64,000 nucleotides of DNA from Apricaphanius iberus (lineage: Eukaryota; Chordata; Actinopteri; Cyprinodontiformes; Aphaniidae). Below are positions 25,932-37,333 of the stretch, piece after piece (the stretch's first letter is position 1; each line of letters starts with the position of its first letter). The position numbers and the translations under genes were made by a program. The notes below the pieces were generated by a model that was not told the origin of the DNA, did no database searches, and saw only the letters and a program-made list of their open reading frames with translations. The DNA lies in NCBI GenBank assembly GCA_028564705.1, contig JAPXFQ010001662.1:4772001-4836000 (forward strand), in the 5' to 3' direction.

Positions 25932-25943
25932 TATACCTCTAAG
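25932..25943 (+). repeat. Right target-site duplication of the Penelope-like element
   Basis: Exact copy of 23603-23614 (tatacctctaag). Confidence 0.85.
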
Positions 25944-26191
25944 TTTTGCATTAATAAAATGTAAATTATGTTACAGAGTGGTGTGAAAATAGGTGCACTG
26001 TGTTCTTTGTTGTTAGCCTAAATTGACCTGATTACTTTTAAGGCTGCTGTAGTTGTGGTTGTAATGTATTCTTTATTGGTTTTTTTAACACCTTGAATAA
26101 TAGGATATCATGAATGTTAAGGTACTCCGTTTATGTCTCATTTGGAAGAGTTTTGGAAGAGTTATCATCATCTTTTCTCCCCCTTCTCCAG

Positions 26192-26302
26192 GGTGCAGTG
26201 ATCACGCCAGCCATGGACCACACTATGTCCATGCAGCCTGCCAGCATGATGGGCCCTCTCACCCAGCAGATGAACCATCTGTCCCTGGGCACTACAGGAA
26301 GT
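26192..26302 (+). CDS. rbms3: rbms3 internal coding exon (GAVITP...LGTTGS, 37 codons)
   Basis: Second rbms3 exon in the window. The acceptor is cttctccag and the donor AGT|gtgagt; 111 nt, phase 0 at both ends. It reads [20 protein letters not shown] then [17 protein letters not shown], colinear with the RBMS family motif GAV(I/L)TP-M-H-MS-QPA-QQM-HLSLG-T-G. The order and phase continue directly from the exon at 1736-1786 across a ~24.4-kb intron. The last residue is Ser where human RBMS3 has Thr (from memory). A longer open frame that reads through the donor is intron read-through and was not used. Confidence 0.93.
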
Positions 26303-26811
26303 GTGAGTACCCCTTATTGCGCTACCATTAAACATAAAAAAGTCTCACAAAAGAACTTCAGAGCTCCTAAGAAAACCTTGATACACTCGGATATACAAGA
26401 GAAACTTCAGTCATCATAGTCTGATCACAGCAGTAAGATTTATGAGCAGCAAGCGTTCTGTGTTGGACTTTATTGATGGGTTTAGGTTAAGTAAAGAGCA
26501 GCTGAACCAACTTTGCCCTCTACTGCATACTGCTAAAAACAGGCTGAAACGCCATTTTGGCCACTTCACTAAATCTTGCACAAATCCATTCAGGATTTAC
26601 TTGAACTACAGGTACAACTTGCATATTGTGTAGCATTGGCTTAAAAAACCTGGGTTAGACCAAAATAAATTTCTGTTTTGAGTCTTTTCAAAATGTAGGA
26701 ACAGTGGTTCTATACAGATTTCCTCCCAGATGACAAGGTTTCACACCTTATTTGTAAGGTCAAACCCAGGTACAAGAGGACATAATTGAGTCACGTGTGT
26801 TCAGAATATAT

Positions 26812-26831
26812 GGGGGGGGGGGGGGGGGGGG
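26812..26831. repeat. Run of 20 consecutive G
   Basis: Uninterrupted G20 on the + strand, preceded by atatat and followed by ttgtactg. Confidence 0.95.
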
Positions 26832-29739
26832 TTGTACTGTTTTTCAGCCAGTTTGTATCCAGGATTTGGTTCTTCCAGTCATGAACTATATCTCATCATT
26901 GAATGAAAGAGTGTTAAAATAGAAACTCTTGTAAACTGAATTTAGCTCATTTCTTCATTACCAGAGATCTGAGCAGAATTCACATTACTTCAGATGAAAT
27001 CCAAACCAATCACTCCATCTCATTCTTCATCCTTCCATTACTCATCAGCAAGATGTAAGGGGTACATAAGAGAGGTACTAGTTCTATGAACTATATAACG
27101 AAGCATGAAGTAACTGGTTTCATATATATGGAACATTTATTAATTCAGTCCTAAATTGACTATAATCTTCTATGTGAAGACCAAAATCTATTTCTCCAAG
27201 ACCCACAAAAACATATAATTCTCAATAAATACTAAAATATGTCCTCAAAAATCATTTGACATATTAGACCATGCTCTCATTTATTTTATGTATTTATTTT
27301 TGAATAAACGCTGGATTAGGCGGTTGGTATTAAACCAACCATACTCTTCCTGCTTTATTTGAAATTAATACAGCAGCAGCTGCCTGGAGCAGCTAATCAA
27401 ATGCATTTTATTATTTGATCATCAACAAGTGTGACTATAGCTGCAAAACTGCACTGCTGGGATTGCAGTTAGGGTGAGTAATTTGAAGTCATTTTATCTT
27501 TGAAAGAATTTTTAATTTAGTTCAGAAATCCAAAAGTCAATAAAGAGATGGTTTTAGTGTTTCCTCTTAGAAAAGCCGAACAGTCTCAGTCTGTCGCCAC
27601 ATGCTCTTAACCATAAATCTATCATATTATTTAGTTTTAAACTGCTTGCATTCACAGCACGATATTGAGAGAGCGTATTTCCTCCCTAATCTTTGACATT
27701 AAACAGATTTCCTGTGGCGCAAACTCCTCTGCTCTCCACCTTTTCAGTTTCAACCTCTGATTTTCGTTACTTTTTCATACTTTCTAAATCAGACATCAAA
27801 AATATCTCTCCATCAAAAGCACTTGGTGTGCTCATTCACTTGCTGTTCAGTTGCCGTCCCAAAAACATTAACCCCATCCCCCCAGCCCCACATCTCAGGA
27901 TCAAGTCGACTTAGAGGTGTCACACCGCTCTGAAGCTTGACTCTCTACCCTCACCCTGCTGCCTGGGGGCAGACAAGCAGACAGCTTTGCTCCGGTGCTA
28001 CATTTGATCTCTCTCTGTGAGTTTGATTGAAACAGTGCTGTATTGTACAGTTACCCATGTGTTTCCAGGTGAGCTGTCAGCGACTGTGACGCCATGTTGG
28101 CTCTGTCAGAAATTCTCCCCTCTTTCTAATCTGCTCCAGCTGTGCTAACAGGCAGGATTAGAGACAGACTAATCTATGATGATGGGTTCTGATGTCTGAT
28201 AGGTTCTGTTATAGAAGAAAGCGGGTATGCTTCTTCCCTTTTCCATGTTTGGTTTACCCCCTTTCTGCCTGCTTAGCTTTCCCAAGGCGATGTACTCTGG
28301 AGCAGAACTTCTCTGCCTCTGAGCGCCTCACACAGCATGTGCCACTCGATCATCAATGGGGATTGAGACATGTTTCCTGTAAAGTTGATGCTAAAGCCAG
28401 ATGTGAAAGGTCTTTCATTCATTTTAATTGTTAAAGTCTGTTAAAGGGGCTTAGAACCCAGGATGTGCAACTATCGATGTAGTAAACGGGAGTTGACAGC
28501 ACGCATTCTTCAAGAACATTCCTCAGATGTACATGCACTAGTAGTGGTGGGGGAATGTTTTGATGGCCGCTATAGGTCAAGTGACTTAATCTTGGCCACA
28601 GCAGAACACCTGCTGTGAGTAATGTCTCCAGAGTCAACAAATTATCCAGACTGGCTCTGGCAGTGGAAGCCACAGCTCAGAATAATCTTGGCTGTTCCTG
28701 AGCTCGCTGCGGCTTTTTTCTTCTTTCTCCTCTCCCAAAAAATAACCAAATGTTCTCTGTCCGCCCAGGCTGTGACACTCTGATGGTGACTGTAGATTTC
28801 CAAGAACGTTGTGGCATTTTGCAATGCCATTCTGGAGGAAAACTGTGCTTCATAACGAGGGATTACCAGCTTCTAATGGTCATTGCTTTTGAATTTTAGC
28901 TCCTTCTCAGGAAAAAGTTGGGTGTCTATTTGGCAAAAAAAACAACTTGATTACAGAATACTGAAGAACCTCAGGCTTTCTGTTTATGGATGGCCAACAT
29001 AAACATGCCATCCATACTGCGCACTGATTTATGACACCATGTTTGGTGCATATTGCTCTGTTACTGATTTATTTACAGTCTTTGAAGTCTCAGCACTTAG
29101 CAGGAGTCTATCTGTCATGCCAGTGTGCGCTTGTTAGCTGCTGTGCCTGCGTAGATGTTCCCTTTGTCATTTCGTTACTGGTGTCTGCGTGTGTTTGCAT
29201 GCTTGTCAGTGTCTCTATCAGTGCGTGAACTACTTAATGTTTGACATGACAAGACGTGACCTTCTCACTCTGCTCTTCATCCTATTCCCGTAATGGCTTG
29301 TACAAATCGGGTCTATATTGTCATGGTGACAATGGTGATTGACAACCTCTTTCCCTGGAAGATGTACAGAGCACATTCTTATTTTATATCATCTGTTCTC
29401 TATGGTCCTTTAAAGAATGTTAACTCTTTATTTTATTAACCCTCTCCCACACTGGCAGTGTATCATGTCTACTCTGTCTTCCACAAGGTTCTAAAATTGC
29501 AAAACAGGCTTAAGCCTCACACCTCCACTTAACGTTACTAGACGTTAGTATGACATATTTGTGCCAATATGCTGAGTTTGGCTTTCTCCATACATGGACT
29601 GTGCATTACAAATAACCACTGTTGTTTGATATCTCCTGTCTATTGCTTTAGAAGTCTTGTGATTCATTCATATGCAGCTTTGCAAGCCTAAGCCATGGTT
29701 TTAAAATTGTAAAGTCAGGAATTTTATAATTGAACATTC

Positions 29740-30060
29740 TAACTGAGATTTGTTGAGTTGGAGATGGAGCTCATGGGTGCAGTTTGCCTCAGCATTCCAC
29801 AGTCTGACTATGGGGGTAAATTGCTGGGATTTTTTCACTCTTGGGAAGATTGGCAGTTGTCTTTATGGTTTTCCAATTGGGAATAATGGTTCCCTTTACA
29901 GAAAGCTAGACTTCAAGTTATTTAAATATTACCCTGAAGCCCTCTACCGATTGATGGGCATCAACAAGTTTTTTTCTGAGTTCATTTGTCCTTCCATCTT
30001 TGTTTTGTCTCAAAAACCACCTGTATCAAGAACAGTGCACTGAATATAAAAATATATTCC
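29740..30060 (-). mobile_element. Tc1/mariner relic, 5' part on the - strand
   Basis: The + strand shows the reverse complement of the same Tc1 lineage as 19050-19800: ttggcagttgtctttatggt, gacttcaagttatttaaa and gattgatgggcatcaacaag. These encode the start of the transposase on the opposite strand. It is heavily mutated, and the 3' half is absent. Confidence 0.65.
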
Positions 30061-30779
30061 TTAAAACCTTAAACGGAGGCCTGCACATTGTCAAGTGCAT
30101 TGATTCAATGCAAGCAGCAAATGTGTACTTTGCTCTTTGGCTTTGGCCTCACATCAGAGAGACCTGTTTGTTTTTGTAGATGTTGGTCATATTTGACTAT
30201 TGTTAAAATTTTAAAAAGATGATGTCAGACATTATTTCTTGATATATAAATTCCTCGAAATAAGAGTGGGGGTGTGCTTTCATTTTACAACTGTCTATAT
30301 ACTGCTGAGGCTGTCACTATGGATGAATATTACCCTTATTTAGAAGTTGAACTACTACTTTAAGGTGAAGAAATGGGAACACAAACACTTGAAAGCTCTC
30401 AGCTGTTCCTTTTTTCCTTTTTCTTGAGCTCAAATAAAACATTTATCGCACCACTGGTGGTTATAATTTGAAAGAAGCACTTTAACAGTAAGTTTCCTTC
30501 TCTTTGCTTACAAAGACTAACATTTCTTGTAAAGCTAGAAGCTAGTAACCGACTATGCCACTAGTAATCAGTGTCAGCGTTTAAGCCCATTGTTGACAAT
30601 ATAGTGTATTTATATAAAAAAATTGGGTATTTTTCAAAAGGAATGGTTTTGATTTCACTTCAAAAAGTCCCTGTGTGTTGAACAAAAATAACGTAGATCG
30701 ATAGTAATCAGAGCCTTTCCCCCACACTCCCCTACCTCTGATGACCTGAGAGATTGCAAGATATTAAAAAAAATGGTAA

Positions 30780-30890
30780 CTTTCATTGAAATTTTCCACA
30801 TTTTGTAAAGTTACAGCTGCAAACTTTTAATTTACTTTGTTGCTTTTTATGTGAAGAACGCAATGTAGTGTGTGCATTATTATGAAGGGG
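30780..30890. mobile_element. Tc1/mariner terminal-region fragment
   Basis: ttttccacattttgtaaagt, acagctgcaaacttttaatt and gcattattatgaaggg are in the order of the inner terminal repeat of the same Tc1 lineage as the fragment at 8420-8715. The outer end is lost. Confidence 0.55.
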
Positions 30891-33075
30891 AATTTGAGTG
30901 TCTTGTTGCCGTGACAAGCTAAATGCTCAGTTCACACTCCCTCGTCCCTCCTTGTTGCCACCAAACATAAATTGTCATCTAAGTCATTTTGGTGCAGAGT
31001 CCCAAACCACTGTGGTAACAGAGTATTTCTTTTTGGCGTTGCTGCATTGCGGTCTGAATTTACACGGGAGTCATGAGTGTGTCATGGAGAGTGATGGCAG
31101 CGGGGAGGCTTAAGGAGTCTACTCACACCAGCCTCGTTAGGGAGCTATTCAAGCCTACCGTTCATCAAAAATATACACACACGCACCATCTGCTATGGGC
31201 CTGCATGTGTTCGTGCATGAGCATAGATGTAAATGTGTGTGACAAAACATTTATCAGCAATTAGGGAGGCTTTATATTACCCAAACTTGTCCTCTGACTG
31301 GACAAGGAAGGACTAGAGAGCTGAAATTGGACAAAAAATTAATCTCCCTGACTTGCCACACAGGCTGCTGAAGAAATATGCCTTACTCAACCTGTCATAT
31401 TAAATAGGTTAACTAACGGTCATGATAGAGGAAAAATCTTATCTTATTACATTTTCCTGCTGAATATAATCTAAATTTATTTTCCAGTCCTGCAGAGAAA
31501 TATCACATTTCAAACAGACATTTTGCCCATGACAGGGAGAGTGTGATAATGACTAATTATCGCTTACTTTCCTTCATTTGCTTTCATGCAACCCTCGCAG
31601 GTGAGTTGACTGAATAAGTTAATGGGGAGGAGAGGCGAAGACCTCAAGTCCCAGGAAGAAATTGGTATGCATGGTTTTGATTCAACAGGGAGAAGGTCAC
31701 TTCAACAATCTGATAGGCCCCCTTTGAGAAAGAAGAAGAGTAAGAATGAAATCGTGACTGGAAGGTGAGAGGGAAGAAGGAAAGGGAAGATGTGATGTGT
31801 CAGGAGGTCTGGATACAATGCCTCACCCTGTCCTGAGTGTGACAGCCCCGGAGGTGCGATAACCTTAAATTCACGTTCAAAGACCTGTGCGGTCATGCTC
31901 ACTGATGAACACAGACTAACATCCATCCCGGAGCATCCTCCCGGCTCCGTGTAGCAATGCTGGGGGAGTTAATCACCCATGTCCGTGGCCTTTAGCTGCT
32001 CTCATTAGCGGTGAGCGGTGGAGCCATACCCGATCCATTAGCAACGCTGCCGGTAATGACACTCTACCAGCATCAGCGGGCCTGCAGCCAAAAAGGGCCT
32101 CACAGCCCGCTATAACCCCCTCCATTACCGCCTCCTGCTGCACATTGCCACCATGCAACGACGACTGAGAGGTGGAGGAAAAAAGAAAAGAGATTGAAAA
32201 CAGATCAGACCTCCCTTTTCCCTCAGTTTGGAAGGCAGCAGGAAGAAAAGGGGAAGCTCCCCAACGGCTCTTATGTTGGATCACATCCGTTGGCGCTGCA
32301 CCACAACATTATCGTTCCAAGCCTCTTTGTCTTTCTCTGTATTTCTTTCACGCAAAAAGAGGCAGGGGCATGAGATGAATGTGTTGCGCATGCAGCTGCA
32401 CAGGAGAACACATGCACACACGGATACGCACGGTTGCATTAACTAGAACTGACGTAGGCATGTTCTCATTAAAACTAGGCTCATGTTACAGGCTTTAGGA
32501 GGATACAGGAAAAGCCTCATCCTCAGCCCTGCTGCTTGTCATGGAACCAAACCTGTGTCATGCTTGTAAAATGCTCACCGTACAGCAAGCCTGTTAAAAA
32601 CCAAGGCAGGCGTGACTAAAGGAATGTAGGCCACAGGCAGCAGACCTCCTGCTCTCCTTCACACATGGTTAATTCCCTTTAGACTTTTATTTTTATTATT
32701 TTTTTTATCTTTTCAGCAGTTACCCAGTGTATTTGCTCTGCCTTTTGAAGTTGCGGTGGGACAGCAGGACATCTTCCCCTTCTCCTTTTCCTATGTTTCC
32801 CTTACACACACTTCTCTGATCTGCTGTGGTCACCCTGTGGTGTACTTGTATTCTTTTAGCGCCCTCTGAAGGATTCACAGAGCATAGCATTGTGGGCTTC
32901 CTAATAGTTGTGGGAATAATTATGTTGAATGAGTGTTCCAGGGAAGTATTACGATCTGTGTTTGATGTCAGGAATGTATTTCAGCTGTAATATGATTCTG
33001 GGATTTGTGATATTAATGGGTGTCTTAGGATTTTTTTTAACTACATGCAAGTTTTTTATTGTTACTGTTTTTCAG
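30891..33075. other. rbms3: Intronic sequence with possible regulatory block
   Basis: No exon or repeat recognised. About 31940-32200 stands out as GC-richer, repeat-free and carrying five TAAT/ATTA cores (31970, 32004, 32037, 32054, 32124). It is a candidate conserved non-coding element. Confidence 0.4.
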
Positions 33076-33168
33076 TACATGACTGCTGCAGCTGCCGCCG
33101 CTGCGCCTATGCAAGGGACCTACATTCCCCAGTACACTCCTGTGCCTCCAACAGCCGTCCCTGTCGAA
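33076..33168 (+). CDS. rbms3: rbms3 internal coding exon with alanine run (31 codons)
   Basis: Third rbms3 exon. The acceptor is gttactgtttttcag and the donor GTCGAA|gtaaga; 93 nt, phase 0 at both ends. It reads YMTAAAAAAPMQGTYIPQYT then PVPPTAVPVE. The QGTYIPQYTPVPPTAV core is diagnostic for RBMS3 within the RBMS family as I recall it; RBMS1 has a different QGAYLPQY-type segment. The alanine run is six residues against about three in mammals (from memory), encoded by mixed GCT/GCA/GCC/GCG codons. No regulatory element is visible beyond the splice sites. Confidence 0.93.
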
Positions 33169-34519
33169 GTAAGACCCACACACATGCTTAACAGGATTAA
33201 AAACAAAAAAGAATAACAAAATACTGTATATTTTGTTTATGTAATTGCCCATTTGTAGGTCCATATCAGGTATTTCAACATTGTGGTAATTAATGTGTAA
33301 TTTTACTGTTCTTGATATAAAGTATATAAGGACATTAAAAACAATATTACATTACCTTTGGTCAAAATACTGACGGGTTTTTGGACCTTGCAGTCTCTGC
33401 CTTTATCTCTGCGGAATGTGCCATGTTTAAAAATGCTCCCGGTGGGGATTGACGTACCGTGGAGGTCGCTACATAGCCACGTCATGTCACGCCACTGACT
33501 TTGCCCAGTGTAAACGCAGACGGGTTGTAGGTACATTTTTTTTTTTTAATTTAGACTTCCAAAGAGGATGTTATTGATGTTTTGTGTTGGTTGAAAGAAC
33601 ATGCGAGTATATTTCCCAATCAAATATTACTGTCATTTGATTGGGAAGAAGATAACCGCAGGTCTCTGGTTGGGTTGAAAAATCATCTTAATACGTACAG
33701 GCAGGTGTGGGTTTGTAAAATTTTGCAGGACTCTGCTACAATTAACAATATATTTTTACTGTAATTTTTTTGTATTTAGAATATACGCGAGAGAGACAAA
33801 TGAGCCTCAAATTAAATATGCAAGGAGCAATTCTAGTGTAAAAAAAATATTTATTTTTTCACGACTTTGAAGACAAACCGAATTCAAAACATTTTCCAGA
33901 CTGGAAATTGGGCTAAAGATGGGCCAAAAATCGAAAAAAACAGTGTATGCACACCTTGCCTGCTGGTTGATGTCTGCACAGTCCTGCGCCCTCTGTGCAT
34001 AGTTAATGAAGCAGGTGGACCTGCATAAGAAATACACCAATCAATCAGTTACCTGTTAATACTGTACCTTCTATTGAATGCAAATCTTTATTGAAGGTAA
34101 CATCTGCAAACAATGGTACAGCATCCTCAAATACAGAAACATGACTGTTTAAAAAAGTGGAATATTATTCACTGTAGATGTTACATCTGTGCTGGAAAAC
34201 AAAAAAATAATAAACAATTCCACATCAGGTTTTTAAAAGTGGTAGGGACAAAATATTTATAAATATTGCCGGGGACATGTCCCTTGGAATCCCTTAAATA
34301 AACTCGACTAATAAGTGAATATAGTCCACATGTGTATAATTTTATCTATCTAGTATAAATAGAGAAGTTCTTTAAAGGTATACAAATTTATTATAGACAT
34401 TAGTGAACAAAAAGCATTATGGAGACTGAGAAAAGCAGATTAAAAGTCAGGGGAAAAGTTTAAAGCAGGGTTATGTTATTAAACAATATCCCAAACTTTG
34501 ATTTTCAAGCTTTGATAAG

Positions 34520-34880
34520 TCATCCTGAACAGACTATCCCTACTGTGAAACATGGGTGCGACAGGATGGTGCTCTGGGATTACCTTCAGCAGGGTCTGGA
34601 AATACCGTCAGAGTATATGTAATGATGGTTCAAGCTAAATGTGACAAGACAGGAAAGCTAATAAACACATACTCCAAAGAACATGAAGCTGTAATAAAAG
34701 AGAAAAATAGTTCTACAAAGTACTGACATGGATGGGGCTGAATATATTTGCACACCACACTTTTCTTATTGGGATTTGAAACTTTAAAAGTCGTGTGCCA
34801 TTTTTCTTCCTTCAAAAGTGTGCACTAGTATATTTTAGTCTCAATAAATTTCAAGTGAAGAACATTTAAAACCTGGAGTG
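34520..34880 (+). mobile_element. Tc1/mariner 3' relic with deleted middle
   Basis: ctactgtgaaacatgggtgc and ccttcagcagggtctggaa match the transposase around its second catalytic region. They are followed, after a large deletion, by the transposase end and 3' UTR (ggttc-like tagttctacaaagtactgac, ggctgaatatatttgcacac, cacacttttc). This is the same lineage as 8420-8715. Confidence 0.75.
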
Positions 34881-35929
34881 TGAGTTGCAAAATGTAAGAA
34901 CATAAAGTAGACTAGTCATTAATTGAAATGTGCTGAGAAATGATTAAATTTGTTATAAATGAAGTATTTCAATTCTAGAACATAACAAATACAAAATCTG
35001 CAAGCAAAGCAGGATGAGTCTGAAGTTTTATAGTATTTGGGAAAGGCATTTGAAGTGCAGACAGACAACCTCTCTTTCTCAGTGGTTGCCTGAGCTCCTG
35101 GCAGGTTCAGGCAGTCTGCTCTGATGTGAAATGATGAACCTGTAGAGCTAGTAGGCATGCAGGCAGCGGGGGCGAGCGGGCGAGCTGTCTGGCGGCTGAC
35201 AGTGCGGTCATATTCAGATGGACTATCAGTCGTGTATCAAATGACAGGAGCTGAAGTGAGACACAGCTGCTGCGTATCTGTCTCCCTCTCTCCTCCTGCA
35301 AGCGCTTCGAACCGGTAGGTACCTGATACATCCGTCAGCCACAGAGGCCTGGTTAGCCCCCGCCAGCCACCGGACAATGACAGTTTCCTCTGACACATCC
35401 ATTAGTTGCTGCTCTCTTCTTCTGTTTTCTCCCTTTTTAGAGTCCCCCTTTCTCATAAAGTTGCTGCCTTGGCTTTAAAGGAGTGGTACAGAGAAGAGAG
35501 ATGTAGTTGTAGCATAGCCCTTGGCGTCCTCTTCTCATTTTATCCTCACCACTGTCCTCTCAGTCCCAGCATCGGCAGCGGGGTGTAGATCATTGTATTG
35601 GCCGACGTCTGCAGGGCTGATCTATGGACAGGACATCTTATCCTTGAGAGCTTGTTAAAGGTGATTGAGATGACTCAGTGATGGGGGCAATCAGTAACGC
35701 TCGACACATACATAAGGCTAAAAGGGTTGTTGTGATGGACTAGAGCAGAAGGCCATCTGTAAAGAGATTTTTTACCCAAAAACAAGCTGTTCCAAGTCAT
35801 GAACTTCTGTTAAACCAAATCACACAAAACAAATCAATTTTACTAGAGTTTTATTTTGTTATTTGTTTAACATGCTCCATTTTTCAAATAACTTTAATAC
35901 AGCTTCACAGCACTGCTTGTACATTACCA

Positions 35930-36430
35930 GAACCTTCCTCGAACCCACCAGGTACTTTGCAGAACTTTGAGATTACTTTATCTGAAACTTTTCCAAGCAC
36001 TCACCGGGTACTTTTCTGAAACGTTCTTATAAACTTATACTTTCCTAAGTGTTTACCCAGGACTTATATTGTACATTTCCTAGAAATTACAAAGTTCTTT
36101 CCAAAGCCCAACTAGCCCTGAAATGTGTCCAGTAACTTGCCTCTTTGACTGGTTTGAGATCCTGGAAGAGAAAACTACCCAGAAAAGGTTTTTGAAAAAG
36201 TACCTAGTAAATTCCAGAAATAATCTTAGATTGTGGTAAAGCACCCTGACAAAAAATAAAAAAAATAATGCTTCCCAGACCCTAAAACAACCCACTATGT
36301 TTCATGAAAGTTCCAAGTTTTTTAAATCCTGGCAAGTATCATGTAAGATCTGCAATTAATCTAATAAGTTCTAACTTTGTACCTGGTTGGGTTCTAGGGA
36401 AGTACTTGGTAAATTCTGGATTCTAGTACC
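35930..36430. repeat. Degenerate repeat field with imperfect inverted symmetry
   Basis: Motifs of the type aggtacttt/agaac recur many times. The left edge (ttcctcgaacccaccaggta) is imperfectly reverse-complementary to the right edge (tacctggttgggttctaggg). It could be an old fold-back element or a decayed minisatellite. Confidence 0.6.
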
Positions 36431-36489
36431 TATTTCAGTCTGTGAGCTCCAAAAATGTGGTTTTGCTCAAAGCACCAGGTAAACTAAAC

Positions 36490-36741
36490 TAGGGATGCAA
36501 TATTACCTTTTTTCACACCGAAACAATACTGAAACTTGGATCTGAGTATTTACCGATACCGAGTACTAATGCTGATACTTCTACCACACACACAAAATGC
36601 AATGAATTGGAAGATAGATTTTATTTTTATTTTTCCTCTGCTTTTTACAACAAATAATGGTAAATAATTATAAATATATTAATAAAGATGACTGATACGA
36701 GTACATTAGAAATGTATACCTGATACCAGTATCGGTATTTG
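36490..36741. mobile_element. hAT-like non-autonomous element (probable)
   Basis: It begins tagggatgcaat and contains accgataccgagtact on the left and gataccagtatcggtattt on the right. Elements with tagggatgcaccgat ends and cgataccg cores are common in fish genomes (from memory). The right terminus is incomplete, and no clear 8-bp duplication was found. Confidence 0.5.
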
Positions 36742-36979
36742 TGTGTCTCTATTTTAAACACTGTTGTGGAAATTCCAATCCTTATGGTGTGGTTCTGTAA
36801 TTATTATAATCTCTTTTTGATTGTTTGTTACATTGTTAAAAATCTGTACAATCTTGTACAAATACATACCAAAACAAACATATACAGAGTACTGAGTAGC
36901 AGACATTTGCTTGATACCATCACACAGTGGTGTTCTTCTAAACCACTGCATATTTTTTGCCAATGTTTATCTCTTCCAG

Positions 36980-37105
36980 GGAGTGGTGACAGATGCCTCA
37001 CCCCAGACGGTGGCTCCTTCATCACAGGAGGTGGCTGGTCAGCAGCAACAGATCCAGGTGGACAGTGCCGATCATGTTCCTGCTTACTCATACCAGTCCA
37101 AGTGA
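36980..37105 (+). CDS. rbms3: rbms3 last coding exon with stop codon
   Basis: C-terminal exon of rbms3. The acceptor is ttatctcttccag. It reads GVVTDASPQTVAPSSQEVAG then QQQQIQVDSADHVPAYSYQS and K, followed by TGA at 37103-37105. Human RBMS3 ends in a closely similar SPQTVAPSSQ...PAYSYQQSKP (from memory). The stop overlaps a strong 5' splice site: the sequence is CCAA|gtgagtaag, with the donor at 37102. If that donor is used, only 36980-37101 is coding here and the final codon is completed by a downstream exon; the best acceptor, at 40678-40679, gives AA|A TAG and the same ending. The C-terminal lysine is therefore unchanged with or without that splice. Confidence 0.92.
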   Translation, partial: GVVTDASPQTVAPSSQEVAGQQQQIQVDSADHVPAYSYQSK

Positions 37106-37333
37106 GTAAGTTAGGCGATGGAGGACAGATTTTTTTGTCTTCTTTTTTTTCTTTTTACTTTAGAGCCAAAGTCACTTGTTAGGTCTTCGTCCTTTAAGCC
37201 AAATTAAGCATTTGAGGCTTATATAGCTAACATTGAACTGTTATTATAGACTGAGGTTGACTTATCCTGAACAGTTCTTACTAGAAGTTGACAAAACATG
37301 GGATCTACGTAACTATTTTTGACCTTTTATGGT

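Larger units (their letters stand above)
1787..26191 (+). other. rbms3: rbms3 intron, about 24.4 kb
   Basis: The boundaries are ACA|gtaagt and cttctccag|GGT. No further exon of the gene was recognised. The intron holds the Penelope-like element, Tc1 relics of several lineages, the 657-bp TIR element and several simple repeats, all listed separately. Confidence 0.85.
26303..33075 (+). other. rbms3: rbms3 intron, about 6.8 kb
   Basis: It lies between AGT|gtgagt and tttttcag|TAC. It contains a 20-G run, two Tc1 relics and a compact block at 31940-32200 rich in homeodomain-type motifs. No other exon is recognised. Confidence 0.85.
33169..36979 (+). other. rbms3: rbms3 intron, about 3.8 kb
   Basis: It lies between GAA|gtaaga and cttccag|GGA. 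It contains a Tc1 relic, a GC-rich block at 35160-35410, a degenerate repeat field at 35930-36430 and a hAT-like element at 36490-36741. No further exon. Confidence 0.85.

Noticed and set aside
36739..37182. 147-codon + strand frame overlapping the last rbms3 exon
   Set aside because: It is in a different frame from the true exon and crosses the acceptor; the rbms3 frame gives the conserved tail.
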